Source: Devosia equisanguinis
GTDB lineage: Bacteria; Pseudomonadota; Alphaproteobacteria; Rhizobiales; Hyphomicrobiaceae
Length of the DNA stretch: 11,111 nt
Reading direction: 5' to 3'
NCBI GenBank assembly: GCA_945901835.1
Contig: CAMDMH010000044.1
Span: 1-11,111 of the forward strand
Below, piece by piece: positions 1-6,782 of the stretch. Below the pieces are notes generated by a model. That model ran no database searches, had not been told where the DNA came from, and was given only the letters and a program-made list of their open reading frames with translations. The stretch's first letter is position 1, and each line of letters begins with the position of its first letter. The position numbers and the translations under genes were made by a program.

Positions 1-51
1 AACCGTCTGCACGCGCAAAAGGCCGTGCTGGCTTGGTGTCTTGGGGCATAA
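1..51 (+). CDS. argF: Ornithine carbamoyltransferase, C-terminal end (partial)
   Basis: The first 16 codons in frame 1 read NRLHAQKAVLAWCLGA and end in TAA at 49-51. This resembles the conserved C-terminal helix of ornithine carbamoyltransferase, which makes citrulline from ornithine and carbamoyl phosphate in arginine synthesis. Only the tail is present, so no catalytic residue can be checked. argF directly upstream of hslO is a familiar order in alphaproteobacteria, and hslO does follow here. The stop codon overlaps an ATG at 51 (TAATG), which suggests the two genes are co-transcribed and perhaps translationally coupled. The identification rests on a short motif plus gene order. Confidence 0.8.
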   Translation, partial: NRLHAQKAVLAWCLGA

Positions 52-65
52 TGGAGCTTGATGCG

Positions 66-1082
66 ATGACGAGCCCGCCCGGACCGCTGAAATCGGAAGC
101 CGGACGCGGCATCGGCGACGATCGCGTGCTGCCGTTCCGGACGATCAACTCCGGCGCTCAAGGCCGGCTCATCCGGCTTGGAGCCGCCGCCGACGAGATC
201 CTGACACGGCACAACTATCCCGAGGCAGTGAGCCGCGTTTTCGGCGAAGCGCTGGCGCTGACGGCGCTGCTGGGCTCTTTGCTTCAATCCAATGGCAGGC
301 TGATCCTGCAGACGCAGACGGACGGGCCGTTGCGGCAGATCGTGGTCAACTACACGACGCCGGGTCAAATGCGTGGGCTAGCGAGCTTCGACGCCGAGCG
401 GCTCGAGGCGCAGATCCGTGAAGGGCGGGGCAGCGCTGCCGAGCTGATCGGCAAGGGCACACTCGCCATGACGATAGACCCCGGTGGCAACCAGCCTCGG
501 ACGCAGGGCATCGTTCCGCTGTCGAACAACACGCTGGCCGAGGCGGCGTATACCTATTTCCGCCAGTCCGAGCAGATCCCGACGTTCGTTCGGCTTGCGG
601 TTGCGCGACTGCAGGTGCGGACGGGGGCCAGCGTTCCGCCGGTGTGGCACTGGCGGGCCGGTGGCATGATCGTGCAGCAACTGCCCGACGACGCGAGCGG
701 CGCTGCGGCAGAACGCGGCTCCGATCCGCGCACAGCCGTCACCGAAACGGAAGACGACGAGGCGCGCGCGGCCTACGAGGAAGACTGGAACCGCGCGCGG
801 ATGCTCGCGTCGACAGTCGAGGATCACGAGTTGCTGGACCCGACACTGGAGCCGGAGCGGTTGCTCTACAGATTGTTCGCGGACGAAGGCGTGATCGTGC
901 ACGAGACGGTCGCGGTACGCGCGCACTGCGGCTGCTCGCGCGATCGGGTCGAGCGGTTGCTGAAGACGTTCGGAAGCGCCGAGCTCGTCGATATGCGCGA
1001 ACCCGACGGCAGCATTCTGGTCAAGTGCGAGTATTGCAGCACCGAGCAGCGCTTCGCGCCGGCGGAAGTCGAGAAGCTGTAG
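66..1082 (+). CDS. hslO: Hsp33 redox-regulated molecular chaperone
   Basis: This is Hsp33, a cytosolic holdase chaperone switched on when its zinc-binding cysteines are oxidised. From the ATG at 66 the protein has 338 residues, somewhat longer than the roughly 290 of E. coli Hsp33. The extra length includes an acidic insertion near residues 215-245. The zinc switch is intact: CGC at residues 288-290 and CEYC at 321-324, a CxC-X30-CxxC spacing typical of the family. I chose ATG 66 because GGAG (53-56) lies 9 nt upstream. ATG 51, which overlaps the argF stop, is a real alternative and adds five residues. A TTG at 33 is in frame but lies inside argF. The gene probably shares a transcript with argF and converges on msrA. 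Confidence 0.93.
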   Translation: MTSPPGPLKSEAGRGIGDDRVLPFRTINSGAQGRLIRLGAAADEILTRHNYPEAVSRVFGEALALTALLGSLLQSNGRLILQTQTDGPLRQIVVNYTTPGQMRGLASFDAERLEAQIREGRGSAAELIGKGTLAMTIDPGGNQPRTQGIVPLSNNTLAEAAYTYFRQSEQIPTFVRLAVARLQVRTGASVPPVWHWRAGGMIVQQLPDDASGAAAERGSDPRTAVTETEDDEARAAYEEDWNRARMLASTVEDHELLDPTLEPERLLYRLFADEGVIVHETVAVRAHCGCSRDRVERLLKTFGSAELVDMREPDGSILVKCEYCSTEQRFAPAEVEKL

Positions 1083-1110
1083 GCAGGCCCATGCGATCGA
1101 CGAGAAGTGG

Positions 1111-1132
1111 ATGGCCCGCCTGCGCGGGCCAT
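1111..1132. repeat. Short GC-rich palindromic hairpin, copy 1
   Basis: ATGGCCCGC (1111-1119) pairs perfectly with GCGGGCCAT (1124-1132) around a CTGC loop, 28 bp past the hslO stop. The same loop and flank, with a changed but still paired stem, recurs at 5294-5311. No T-run follows, so it is not a classical Rho-independent terminator. A REP-like dispersed palindrome that could stabilise the 3' end of the hslO message is the better reading. Confidence 0.7.
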
Positions 1133-1206
1133 GACGGACGTGGTGGGTTTGCTGTTGTGACTTCTAACTCAGTGATCGGTTCGTCGAAGTTCGCCGGGCA
1201 TTCTAT

Positions 1207-1493
1207 GTAGGTTGGGTCAAGCGAAGCGCGACCCAACATTCAACGTGCGCCGCCAGAAATGTCGGGTCGCGGCCAGTGGCCCATGGGCGCCAACTTAGCC
1301 GGGCGGTACGCAAAATCCTCGTCTTGGCGTTCCCGGACAAGCGTTCAGACCGCGAGGTCGGAATGTGAAGAGCCGGGGTCTTTACACATTTCAGAAGTGT
1401 AAAGGTCCCGGATAGCCTCGCTTCACTCGGCTTCCGGGAACGCAGAAACTTCTATGTTTGCGCCTATGGGCCAGTGGCCTTGACCCAACCTAC
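1207..1493. repeat. GTAGGTTGGGTC palindromic element, copy 1, apparently interrupted
   Basis: The element has 15-bp perfect terminal inverted repeats, GTAGGTTGGGTCAAG at 1207-1221 and its complement at 1479-1493. Its first 33 bp match the compact copy at 9241-9326 at 31 positions, and the last 14 bp are identical. Inside, GTTGGGTC (1211-1218) pairs with GACCCAAC (1230-1237). The compact copy is 86 bp but this one spans 287 bp, because about 198 bp of other sequence sits in it (see 1282-1468). It lies between the converging hslO and msrA genes. It resembles MITE-like intergenic palindromes that are widespread in proteobacteria, and it encodes nothing. Confidence 0.8.
1282..1468. mobile_element. 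Putative 187-bp MITE-like insertion with nested palindromes
   Basis: This stretch is absent from the compact copy of the surrounding element. It is flanked by an 11-bp direct repeat, GGCCAGTGGCC, at 1271-1281 and 1469-1479, as a target duplication would leave. Its ends form imperfect inverted repeats: CATGGGCGCCAACTTAG (1282-1298) against the complement of 1452-1468, with 14 of 17 matching. Further in, GCGTTCCCGG (1327-1336) pairs with CCGGGAACGC (1434-1443), CCGGATAGCC (1408-1417) pairs with a partner at 1429-1437, and 1373-1387 pairs with 1397-1411. There is no credible coding frame. A non-autonomous element moved by a transposase elsewhere is an inference. The direct repeat is itself nearly palindromic, so recombination between palindromes is an alternative origin. 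Confidence 0.55.
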
Positions 1494-1519
1494 GACTGGC
1501 GTGGGTTCGAGATCGGTTC

Positions 1520-2143
1520 TCAGTTCGTCGCAGGGGCGCCCCAGATCTGCTTGAGGCGGGCGTCGCGGCCGCAGCCGATGCGGTAGCGGCCATAGTGGCC
1601 GGGGTTCTTCTTGTAGAAGTCCTGGTGATACTCCTCGGCGGCGGTGAAGGGCTTGGCGTCCTCGATCGAGACGACGACGGGGAACTTGAACTTCGCCGCC
1701 AGTTCCTTCGCCTTCTCGGCCTTGCTATCCTCGGCGAGCTTCTTCTGATCCGCGCCGACGGCGAAGATCACCGGGCGGTAGTGGCTGCCCTTGTCGCAGA
1801 ACTGGCCTGCGGCATCGAATGGGTCGACGTTGCGCCAGTAGACTTCGAGCAACTGCTTGTAGTTGACCTTGGCCGGATCGTAGGTCACCTGCACGACCTC
1901 GACATGGCCAGTCCTGCCGGTCGTAACCATGTCGTAGCTGGGGTTCGGCAAGCTGCCGCCCATGAAGCCCGACGTGGTTGCGACGACACCCGGAACCTTG
2001 TCGAAATCGGATTCGGTGCACCAGAAGCAGCCCGATCCGAAGACAGCGACGGCCGTTTTGTCTTGAGACTGCGAGGGTGCCGGGCCGACGCCCAGCATGA
2101 CCGCGGCAAGGCCGAAAACGGCGAAGATCGAGCGAAACAGCAT
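1520..2143 (-). CDS. msrA: Peptide-methionine (S)-S-oxide reductase MsrA, exported
   Basis: MsrA reduces the S-epimer of methionine sulfoxide in oxidised proteins. The 207-residue protein starts with a Sec-type signal peptide (residues 1 to about 27, hydrophobic core FAVFGLAAVMLGVG), which places it in the periplasm. The catalytic motif GSGCFWC is at residues 36-42, with C39 as nucleophile. C191 in RYRIGCGRD is the likely resolving cysteine. The family residues GHVEVVQVTYDP (79-90) and the EYHQDF segment near 171-176 are present. I chose the start at 2143 because GGAG lies 8 nt upstream and the signal peptide begins there; the open frame continues upstream but overlaps msrB. The gene lies 56 nt downstream of msrB on the same strand, probably in one operon. 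Confidence 0.93.
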   Translation of the reverse strand: MLFRSIFAVFGLAAVMLGVGPAPSQSQDKTAVAVFGSGCFWCTESDFDKVPGVVATTSGFMGGSLPNPSYDMVTTGRTGHVEVVQVTYDPAKVNYKQLLEVYWRNVDPFDAAGQFCDKGSHYRPVIFAVGADQKKLAEDSKAEKAKELAAKFKFPVVVSIEDAKPFTAAEEYHQDFYKKNPGHYGRYRIGCGRDARLKQIWGAPATN

Positions 2144-2199
2144 TCCAGAAACTCCGGTGTGGTGGGTCGAGCGTCGAATGGGATCAGCTCTGGGTCTCG

Positions 2200-2700
2200 T
2201 CAGCTCGGGGTTTTGGCCTTGGGCACGAACTTCAAAGCTACACCATTGTTGCAGTAGCGTAGGCCGGTAGGCTTGGGGCCATCCTCGAACACGTGGCCCT
2301 GGTGGCCACCGCAGCGCCGGCAATGGTACTCGATACGCAGCATGAACAAGGTGCGATCATCCTTGGTGCCGAGCGCATTGTCGAGCGGCTTCCAGAAGCT
2401 CGGCCAGCCGGTCTTGCTGTCGTACTTCGTCTCCGACGAAAACAGGGGCAGGTCGCAGCCGGCACAGTTGTAGATGCCGGGCTCGTAGAGCTTGTCGTAG
2501 GGGCTCGTGAACGGCCGCTCGGTGCCGTGGTCGCGCAGCACGCCGTACTGTGCCGGCGTCAGGATCTTCTTCCATTCCTCGGGTGTCTTGGTGATCTCGA
2601 ATTTCGCCGCAGGGCCGCCAGCCGCCCAGGCGCGCGCCAGTGCGCCGCCCGCAATAAGGGCACCGATGCCAGACATGGTAAGCGTGCGACGGGACAGCAT
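2200..2700 (-). CDS. msrB: Peptide-methionine (R)-S-oxide reductase MsrB, exported
   Basis: MsrB reduces the R-epimer of protein methionine sulfoxide, complementing MsrA. The 166-residue protein opens with SRRTLTMSG, a hydrophobic stretch and an AWA-A cleavage-like site near residue 26. This resembles a twin-arginine (Tat) signal and suggests export of the folded, zinc-loaded enzyme. The structural zinc cysteines are C79/C82 (CAGC) and C127/C130 (CRRC). The catalytic cysteine is C150 in GLRYCNNGVALKF. In the loop before GWPSF, where many MsrB proteins carry a resolving cysteine, this one has T97, so it may be recycled by another route. A GGAGG sequence sits about 10 nt before the ATG. It is the first gene of the msrB-msrA pair and diverges from rnr. 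Confidence 0.93.
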   Translation of the reverse strand: MLSRRTLTMSGIGALIAGGALARAWAAGGPAAKFEITKTPEEWKKILTPAQYGVLRDHGTERPFTSPYDKLYEPGIYNCAGCDLPLFSSETKYDSKTGWPSFWKPLDNALGTKDDRTLFMLRIEYHCRRCGGHQGHVFEDGPKPTGLRYCNNGVALKFVPKAKTPS

Positions 2701-2895
2701 GGAAGGAGATCCTCCGGGTCGAATTTTCGTTGGGGAGCATGGCCGCAGCCCCAGTCACTGGAACAAGTTGGAATATGCCTGGGGTCGCATGAGCAATCCA
2801 GTAAAGTCGGATCACACTGTCGTCAGACACACGTGTCCAGGCAGGCCCGAGGGATCGCTGGCGTTACAACCGGCGAGGCACTAAAACGTGTGTCC

Positions 2896-5253
2896 ATGAA
2901 CAAGAAGCCCAAGCCTAAGCGAAAGCCAGAGGGACCTGCTCCAGCCGGGCAAGCCCATGCTAGGCAAAGTGCTGGCGGCCTGCCCAGCCGGGAAGAGCTG
3001 CTGCGCTTCATGGCAGAATCCGAAGGCAAGGTCGGCAAGCGCGAGATCGCGCGGGCGTTCGGTATTCGGGGCGACGATCGTACGGAGTTGAAGCGGCTGC
3101 TCGCAGAGCTTTCGCGCGAGGGGGCCATCTCGGGCAATCGCAAGGCGCTGAAGAAGAGCGGCGGGCTGCCGGCCGTCGCGGTGCTCGAGGTCGTTGCCCG
3201 GGACGCGGAAGGCGATCTCATCGCCGAACCCGCAACGTGGAACGAGCCGGGCGAAAGGCCGCGCGCGCGGATACAGCCGCACGATACGGTGCGGACGGTG
3301 TTGCCATCCGACCTCGGCATAGGCGACCGCATCCTGGCCCGCATCACGCCGATCGAAGCGGACGAGGCAAGCGAATCCGAGGCCGAAGATGGCGAGGTGC
3401 AGCCGGTCCAGTACCTCGCCGAGCCGATCCGCAAGCTGCCGCGCGAGAAGGCGCGACTGCTCGGCATCTACCGCAAAGATCGCAAAGGCGGCGGCGGGCA
3501 TTTGCTGCCGATCGACCGCAAGCAATTGCGCGACTGGAAAGTTGAGGCGAACGAAGACGGCAATGCGGCGGACGGCGATCTCGTGCGCTTCGACATCGCG
3601 GTTCGTGGGCGGCATGCGGCGCCCGGCGCGCGGATCGTCGAGACGCTCGGCAATCCGAAGGACCAACGCAAGATCAGCCTGATCGCGATCCACGCGCATG
3701 GTCTGCCCGAGACTTTTCCCGATGCCGTCGAGCGCGAGGCCCATGAGCTGCCGGAAGCCGGCCGTGGCGGCCGCACCGATCTCACAGACGTGCCGCTGCT
3801 GACGATCGATCCCAGCGACGCGCGCGACCACGACGACGCTGTGCACGCGACACCCGACACCGATCCGGGCAATCCGGGCGGGCACATCGTCACCGTCGCC
3901 ATCGCGGACGTCGCGCAGTACGTGCGGCCGGGAACGCAGATCGATCGCGAGGCGCTGCTGCGTGCGAACTCGGTCTATTTTCCCGACCGCGTGGTGCCGA
4001 TGCTGCCGGAGCGGTTGTCGACGGATCTATGCTCGCTGCTCGAAATGCAAGACCGACCGTGCCTTGCGGTGCGGATGGTGTTCGACGCGAATGGCAAGAA
4101 GAAGCGTCATACCTTCGTGCGCGGCGTAATGCGTTCCGCCGCAAAACTCTCCTACGAGGAGGCGCAACGTGCGTTCGACGGCAATCCGTCAGCGAAGTGC
4201 AAGCCGCTGATGGACGTTGCGCTGAAGCCGCTGTGGCTCGCTTATGCGGCGCTGAAGGCGGCGCGCGAAGAACGCTCGCCACTCGATCTCGACCTGCCGG
4301 AGCGGCGGGTGCTGCTCGACGCGGAAGGCCGCGTCGACCGGATCATAGTGCCTGAACGTCTCGAGGCGCATCGGTTGATCGAAGAAATGATGATCCAGGC
4401 CAACGTCGCCGCCGCCGAGACGCTGGAGAGCCAGAAGGCGCCCGTCATCTACCGGGTTCACGAGCCGCCATCGCGGGAGAAGCTGACGCAGTTGCGCGAT
4501 TTCCTCGGCACCATCGGGATGAAGGTGCCTGTCGCTGGCCAACTTCGGCCGAGCGATTTCAATCGCGTGCTGGCCGCGGCCAAGGGCCAACCGGTGGCGG
4601 AACTCGTCAACGAGGTGGTGCTGCGCAGCCAGAGCCAGGCGGACTACCGGCCGCTCAACGCGGGGCATTTTGGATTGCACCTGTTCCGGTATGCGCATTT
4701 CACATCGCCGATCCGGCGTTATGCGGACCTGATCGTGCACCGCTCGCTGATCCAGGCGCTGAAGATGGGCGAAGGCGGGCTCGGCGAAGACGGCGCCAAG
4801 GGGCTCGACAAGATCAGCAAGCAGATCTCGGAGGCCGAGCGCCGCGCGATGGCGGCGGAGCGCGAGACCGTCGACCGGCTGGTCGCATCGCATCTGTCCG
4901 ATCGCATCGGGGCAGAGTTCCCGGCGCGGATTTCGGGCGTGACGCGCTCGGGGTTGTTCGTAAAGCTGAAGGATACCGGCGCGGACGGGTTCGTGCCGAT
5001 CTCGACGCTGGGTGCGGATTACTTCGCGCACGTCGAAGTGGCGCATGCGCTGGTCGGTACGCGGACGGGACTCGGCTACCGGCTCGGCGACATCGTTACG
5101 GTGAAGCTGGTGGAGGCAATCCCGACGGCCGGTGCGCTGCGCTTCGAGATGGTCACGGAAGGGCGGAAGGGGCTCTCCGTGTTGGCGAAAAGCCATTCCG
5201 GTGGCGGCGGGCAGTCGCGGCGGCACCCGCGGCCGAAGCCGCGAAGGTATTGA
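2896..5253 (+). CDS. rnr: Ribonuclease R (3'-5' exoribonuclease)
   Basis: RNase R degrades structured RNA processively from the 3' end and works in mRNA decay, rRNA quality control and stress responses. The 785-residue protein shows the expected order: a lysine-rich N-terminus, a winged-helix-like region (about 31-90), cold-shock domains, the RNB catalytic domain and an S1 domain (about 668-755). It ends in a basic, glycine-rich tail (RRHPRPKPRRY). The metal-binding acidic cluster is intact in DPSDARDHDDA, with D305, D308 or D311, D313 and D314. The RNA-contacting segment HFTSPIRRYAD lies at residues 601-611. ATG 2896 gives a normal length. A GTG two codons upstream (2890) is better spaced from a GAGG at 2875-2878 and could be the true start. 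The frame stays open much further left, but that part runs antisense to msrB. Confidence 0.95.
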   Translation: MNKKPKPKRKPEGPAPAGQAHARQSAGGLPSREELLRFMAESEGKVGKREIARAFGIRGDDRTELKRLLAELSREGAISGNRKALKKSGGLPAVAVLEVVARDAEGDLIAEPATWNEPGERPRARIQPHDTVRTVLPSDLGIGDRILARITPIEADEASESEAEDGEVQPVQYLAEPIRKLPREKARLLGIYRKDRKGGGGHLLPIDRKQLRDWKVEANEDGNAADGDLVRFDIAVRGRHAAPGARIVETLGNPKDQRKISLIAIHAHGLPETFPDAVEREAHELPEAGRGGRTDLTDVPLLTIDPSDARDHDDAVHATPDTDPGNPGGHIVTVAIADVAQYVRPGTQIDREALLRANSVYFPDRVVPMLPERLSTDLCSLLEMQDRPCLAVRMVFDANGKKKRHTFVRGVMRSAAKLSYEEAQRAFDGNPSAKCKPLMDVALKPLWLAYAALKAAREERSPLDLDLPERRVLLDAEGRVDRIIVPERLEAHRLIEEMMIQANVAAAETLESQKAPVIYRVHEPPSREKLTQLRDFLGTIGMKVPVAGQLRPSDFNRVLAAAKGQPVAELVNEVVLRSQSQADYRPLNAGHFGLHLFRYAHFTSPIRRYADLIVHRSLIQALKMGEGGLGEDGAKGLDKISKQISEAERRAMAAERETVDRLVASHLSDRIGAEFPARISGVTRSGLFVKLKDTGADGFVPISTLGADYFAHVEVAHALVGTRTGLGYRLGDIVTVKLVEAIPTAGALRFEMVTEGRKGLSVLAKSHSGGGGQSRRHPRPKPRRY

Positions 5254-5293
5254 GTGCCGGAGAGCGAGCTATTCTCGGCGAAGCGTCGAGGAC

Positions 5294-5311
5294 GGTCCGC
5301 CTGCGCGGACC
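5294..5311. repeat. Short GC-rich palindromic hairpin, copy 2
   Basis: GGTCCGC (5294-5300) pairs with GCGGACC (5305-5311) around a CTGC loop, followed by ATGACG. It matches the hairpin at 1111-1132 except for one base change on each arm, and the two changes keep the stem paired. It lies in the 95-bp gap between the converging rnr and CPBP genes. There is no T-run, so a REP-like element that protects 3' ends is more likely than a standard terminator. Confidence 0.7.
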
Positions 5312-5348
5312 ATGACGTTGGCTATCGAGGGTGGTGCTACACCGCAGT

Positions 5349-6083
5349 TCACCCCATTCGTGCGACGCCGGTGAAGAAGTAGTGGCCGAGGCCGACGGTG
5401 AAGATGAGGCAGCCGTAGAGCGAGTGCTCGAGCCACACGGCCCACAAAGCGCGGGTTTCGTCGTAGCGCCAGGCGAGAAGAAAGCCGAGGAACGCCGTCA
5501 GCACGATCGAGACGAAGCTGCCGAAGATGACGTGCGCGAAGCCGAATAGAAGGCCGTTCGTCAAAATCGCGAGCCATCGCGATGAGCCGAACAGCGGCCC
5601 ATAACGATGGTAGAAGAAGGTCCGGTAGATCAGCTCCTGCGGGATGACCGAAAGCAGCGGATAGAGAATCATGATCGCGAGCCACACCGGCCAGTTTCCG
5701 CGCGGCAAAGCGAGGAAGCGATGCGGCAACTCGATCGCGACCCACAGCGCGACGGCGCCGCCGATGAACGCGAACGTGCCGAGAATGCCTACGAGCGTCG
5801 GCAAGGGGTAGCGATGCGACAGCTCGCGGCGCAGCTTGAACGTCGGGTCCCACAGCATGTAAGCGATGAAGCCCAACAGCAGCGGCTGCAGCACCACGGG
5901 AAGCGGAATGCGCCAGGTGAAGATCGCTTCGCGGATCAACATCGGCGCAACGAGGAAGAAAAGTCCCAGCTCGATCAGCAGCCTGATGCGGCGGGCGTTC
6001 GTGGGGTGCGTGATGTCGCGGTCGCGGGGCAACGAGCCTCTGGCGCCGAGCGGCGGGGAAGTCTGCACGGCCTCGGCGGCCAT
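5349..6083 (-). CDS. CPBP-family intramembrane metalloprotease
   Basis: This 244-residue protein has about six to seven hydrophobic segments and the motifs of the CPBP (Rce1/Abi-like, PF02517) family of membrane-embedded metalloproteases. Motif 1 reads PQELIYR at residues 148-154, so the usual paired glutamates are Q149-E150, with R154 kept. Motif 2 is FGFAH at 180-184, and H220 in LEHSLYG is the later conserved histidine. Members process prenylated or signal-like peptides or act in immunity to bacteriocins; the substrate cannot be told here. GGAG, overlapping the stop of the upstream oxygenase gene, lies 9 nt before the ATG. The gap to that stop is 6 nt, so the two genes are almost certainly one operon. 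It converges on rnr. Confidence 0.82.
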   Translation of the reverse strand: MAAEAVQTSPPLGARGSLPRDRDITHPTNARRIRLLIELGLFFLVAPMLIREAIFTWRIPLPVVLQPLLLGFIAYMLWDPTFKLRRELSHRYPLPTLVGILGTFAFIGGAVALWVAIELPHRFLALPRGNWPVWLAIMILYPLLSVIPQELIYRTFFYHRYGPLFGSSRWLAILTNGLLFGFAHVIFGSFVSIVLTAFLGFLLAWRYDETRALWAVWLEHSLYGCLIFTVGLGHYFFTGVARMG

Positions 6084-6089
6084 CGAGCG

Positions 6090-6713
6090 CTACTCCGCTG
6101 CCGTGAGCTTCTTGATCGTGGCAGAAATCTTGTGGCGAACGCGATGCCAGCCTTTCGAGCCCTCGCTCGTCATCCAGTTCATCTGCAGCGATCGGCGCGG
6201 GCCCTCGAACGGATGATGACCGTGCCAAGACGTGTCTGATCGCTTGAAAACGAGTAGAGTGCCGTTGTCCGGCGGGACCTCGAAGGCGAAGTTTTCCACG
6301 TCGTGGCCGTTACGCAGGAGCCGCAGGCGCCCGCCCGGCTGGGTCCAGTTCTCGTTCAGGTACAGAAGGACGGTGATAATCTTGTCCTTGCTATCGGTGT
6401 GTATCTGGCCGTCCTTTGCGCGCGTGTAGCCGCGTAGGGAGTACATCTTCGGACGGTCGGTGAGATCCACGTCGAACACTGCTTCGATGGCAGCCTGGAA
6501 CTCCGCGCCGTCGAGTTCGTCGATGACCTCCTTGATCACCATGTCGGTATCGAGACTATCGAGCGGAAACGACCCGCCGGAATTGATCGGCGGGTAGGTC
6601 TCGTTGACCCGCTTGACCGTCTCGGGGCCGATGAAGCCCGGAACGAGAACGAAATCATACGGATCGGTTTCGAGCTTCGCGTTGCGGAGCTTTTCCAGAT
6701 TGAGATGCGCCAT
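6090..6713 (-). CDS. 2-oxoglutarate/Fe(II)-dependent oxygenase family protein
   Basis: This cytosolic protein of 207 residues has no signal peptide. It shows the facial triad of the 2OG-Fe(II) oxygenase (prolyl 4-hydroxylase-like) superfamily: HTD at residues 105-107 and a distal histidine in SWHGHHPFEGPRRS, most likely H164. R174, ten residues on, is placed to bind the 2-oxoglutarate carboxylate. The segment KIITVLLYLNENW with PGGRLRLL (111-132) is typical of the double-stranded beta-helix core. Such enzymes hydroxylate proteins, lipids or small molecules; the substrate here is unknown. AGGAGG lies 8 nt before the ATG, a strong ribosome site. It sits 69 nt after the ELM1 gene and 6 nt before the CPBP protease gene, so it is probably the middle gene of a three-gene operon. 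Confidence 0.85.
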   Translation of the reverse strand: MAHLNLEKLRNAKLETDPYDFVLVPGFIGPETVKRVNETYPPINSGGSFPLDSLDTDMVIKEVIDELDGAEFQAAIEAVFDVDLTDRPKMYSLRGYTRAKDGQIHTDSKDKIITVLLYLNENWTQPGGRLRLLRNGHDVENFAFEVPPDNGTLLVFKRSDTSWHGHHPFEGPRRSLQMNWMTSEGSKGWHRVRHKISATIKKLTAAE

Positions 6714-6782
6714 CGCCTCGACCTCCTGGTTCGGTTCCGATTCACTAGGTCTATCGGGGCACCGACTTTTCGCTTCTTATGC

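Larger units (their letters stand above)
1083..1519. other. Gene-free 437-bp region between convergent hslO and msrA
   Basis: No supportable gene lies here. It holds the GC-rich hairpin at 1111-1132, about 75 bp of featureless sequence, and the interrupted palindromic element at 1207-1493. The dense inverted repeats could stop transcription from both sides, but no stem is followed by a clear T-tract. Confidence 0.8.

Noticed and set aside
33..65. TTG start at 33 for hslO
   Set aside because: It lies inside the argF tail with no ribosome site. ATG 51 or 66 fits better.
1373..1411. Strong hairpin CCGGGGTCTTTACAC / GTGTAAAGGTCCCGG as a Rho-independent terminator
   Set aside because: No T-tract follows on either strand, and it is nested in the larger inverted-repeat element, so it was described as part of that element.
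2293..2895. Long N-terminal extension of the rnr frame (about 200 codons)
   Set aside because: It runs antisense over msrB, has no RNase R similarity and a GC-rich shadow composition. Starts at 2890 or 2896 give a normal RNase R length.
4189..5226. 345-codon minus-strand frame opposite the 3' half of rnr
   Set aside because: It is fully antisense to a strongly conserved gene, and its arginine- and histidine-rich translation is typical of shadow frames.
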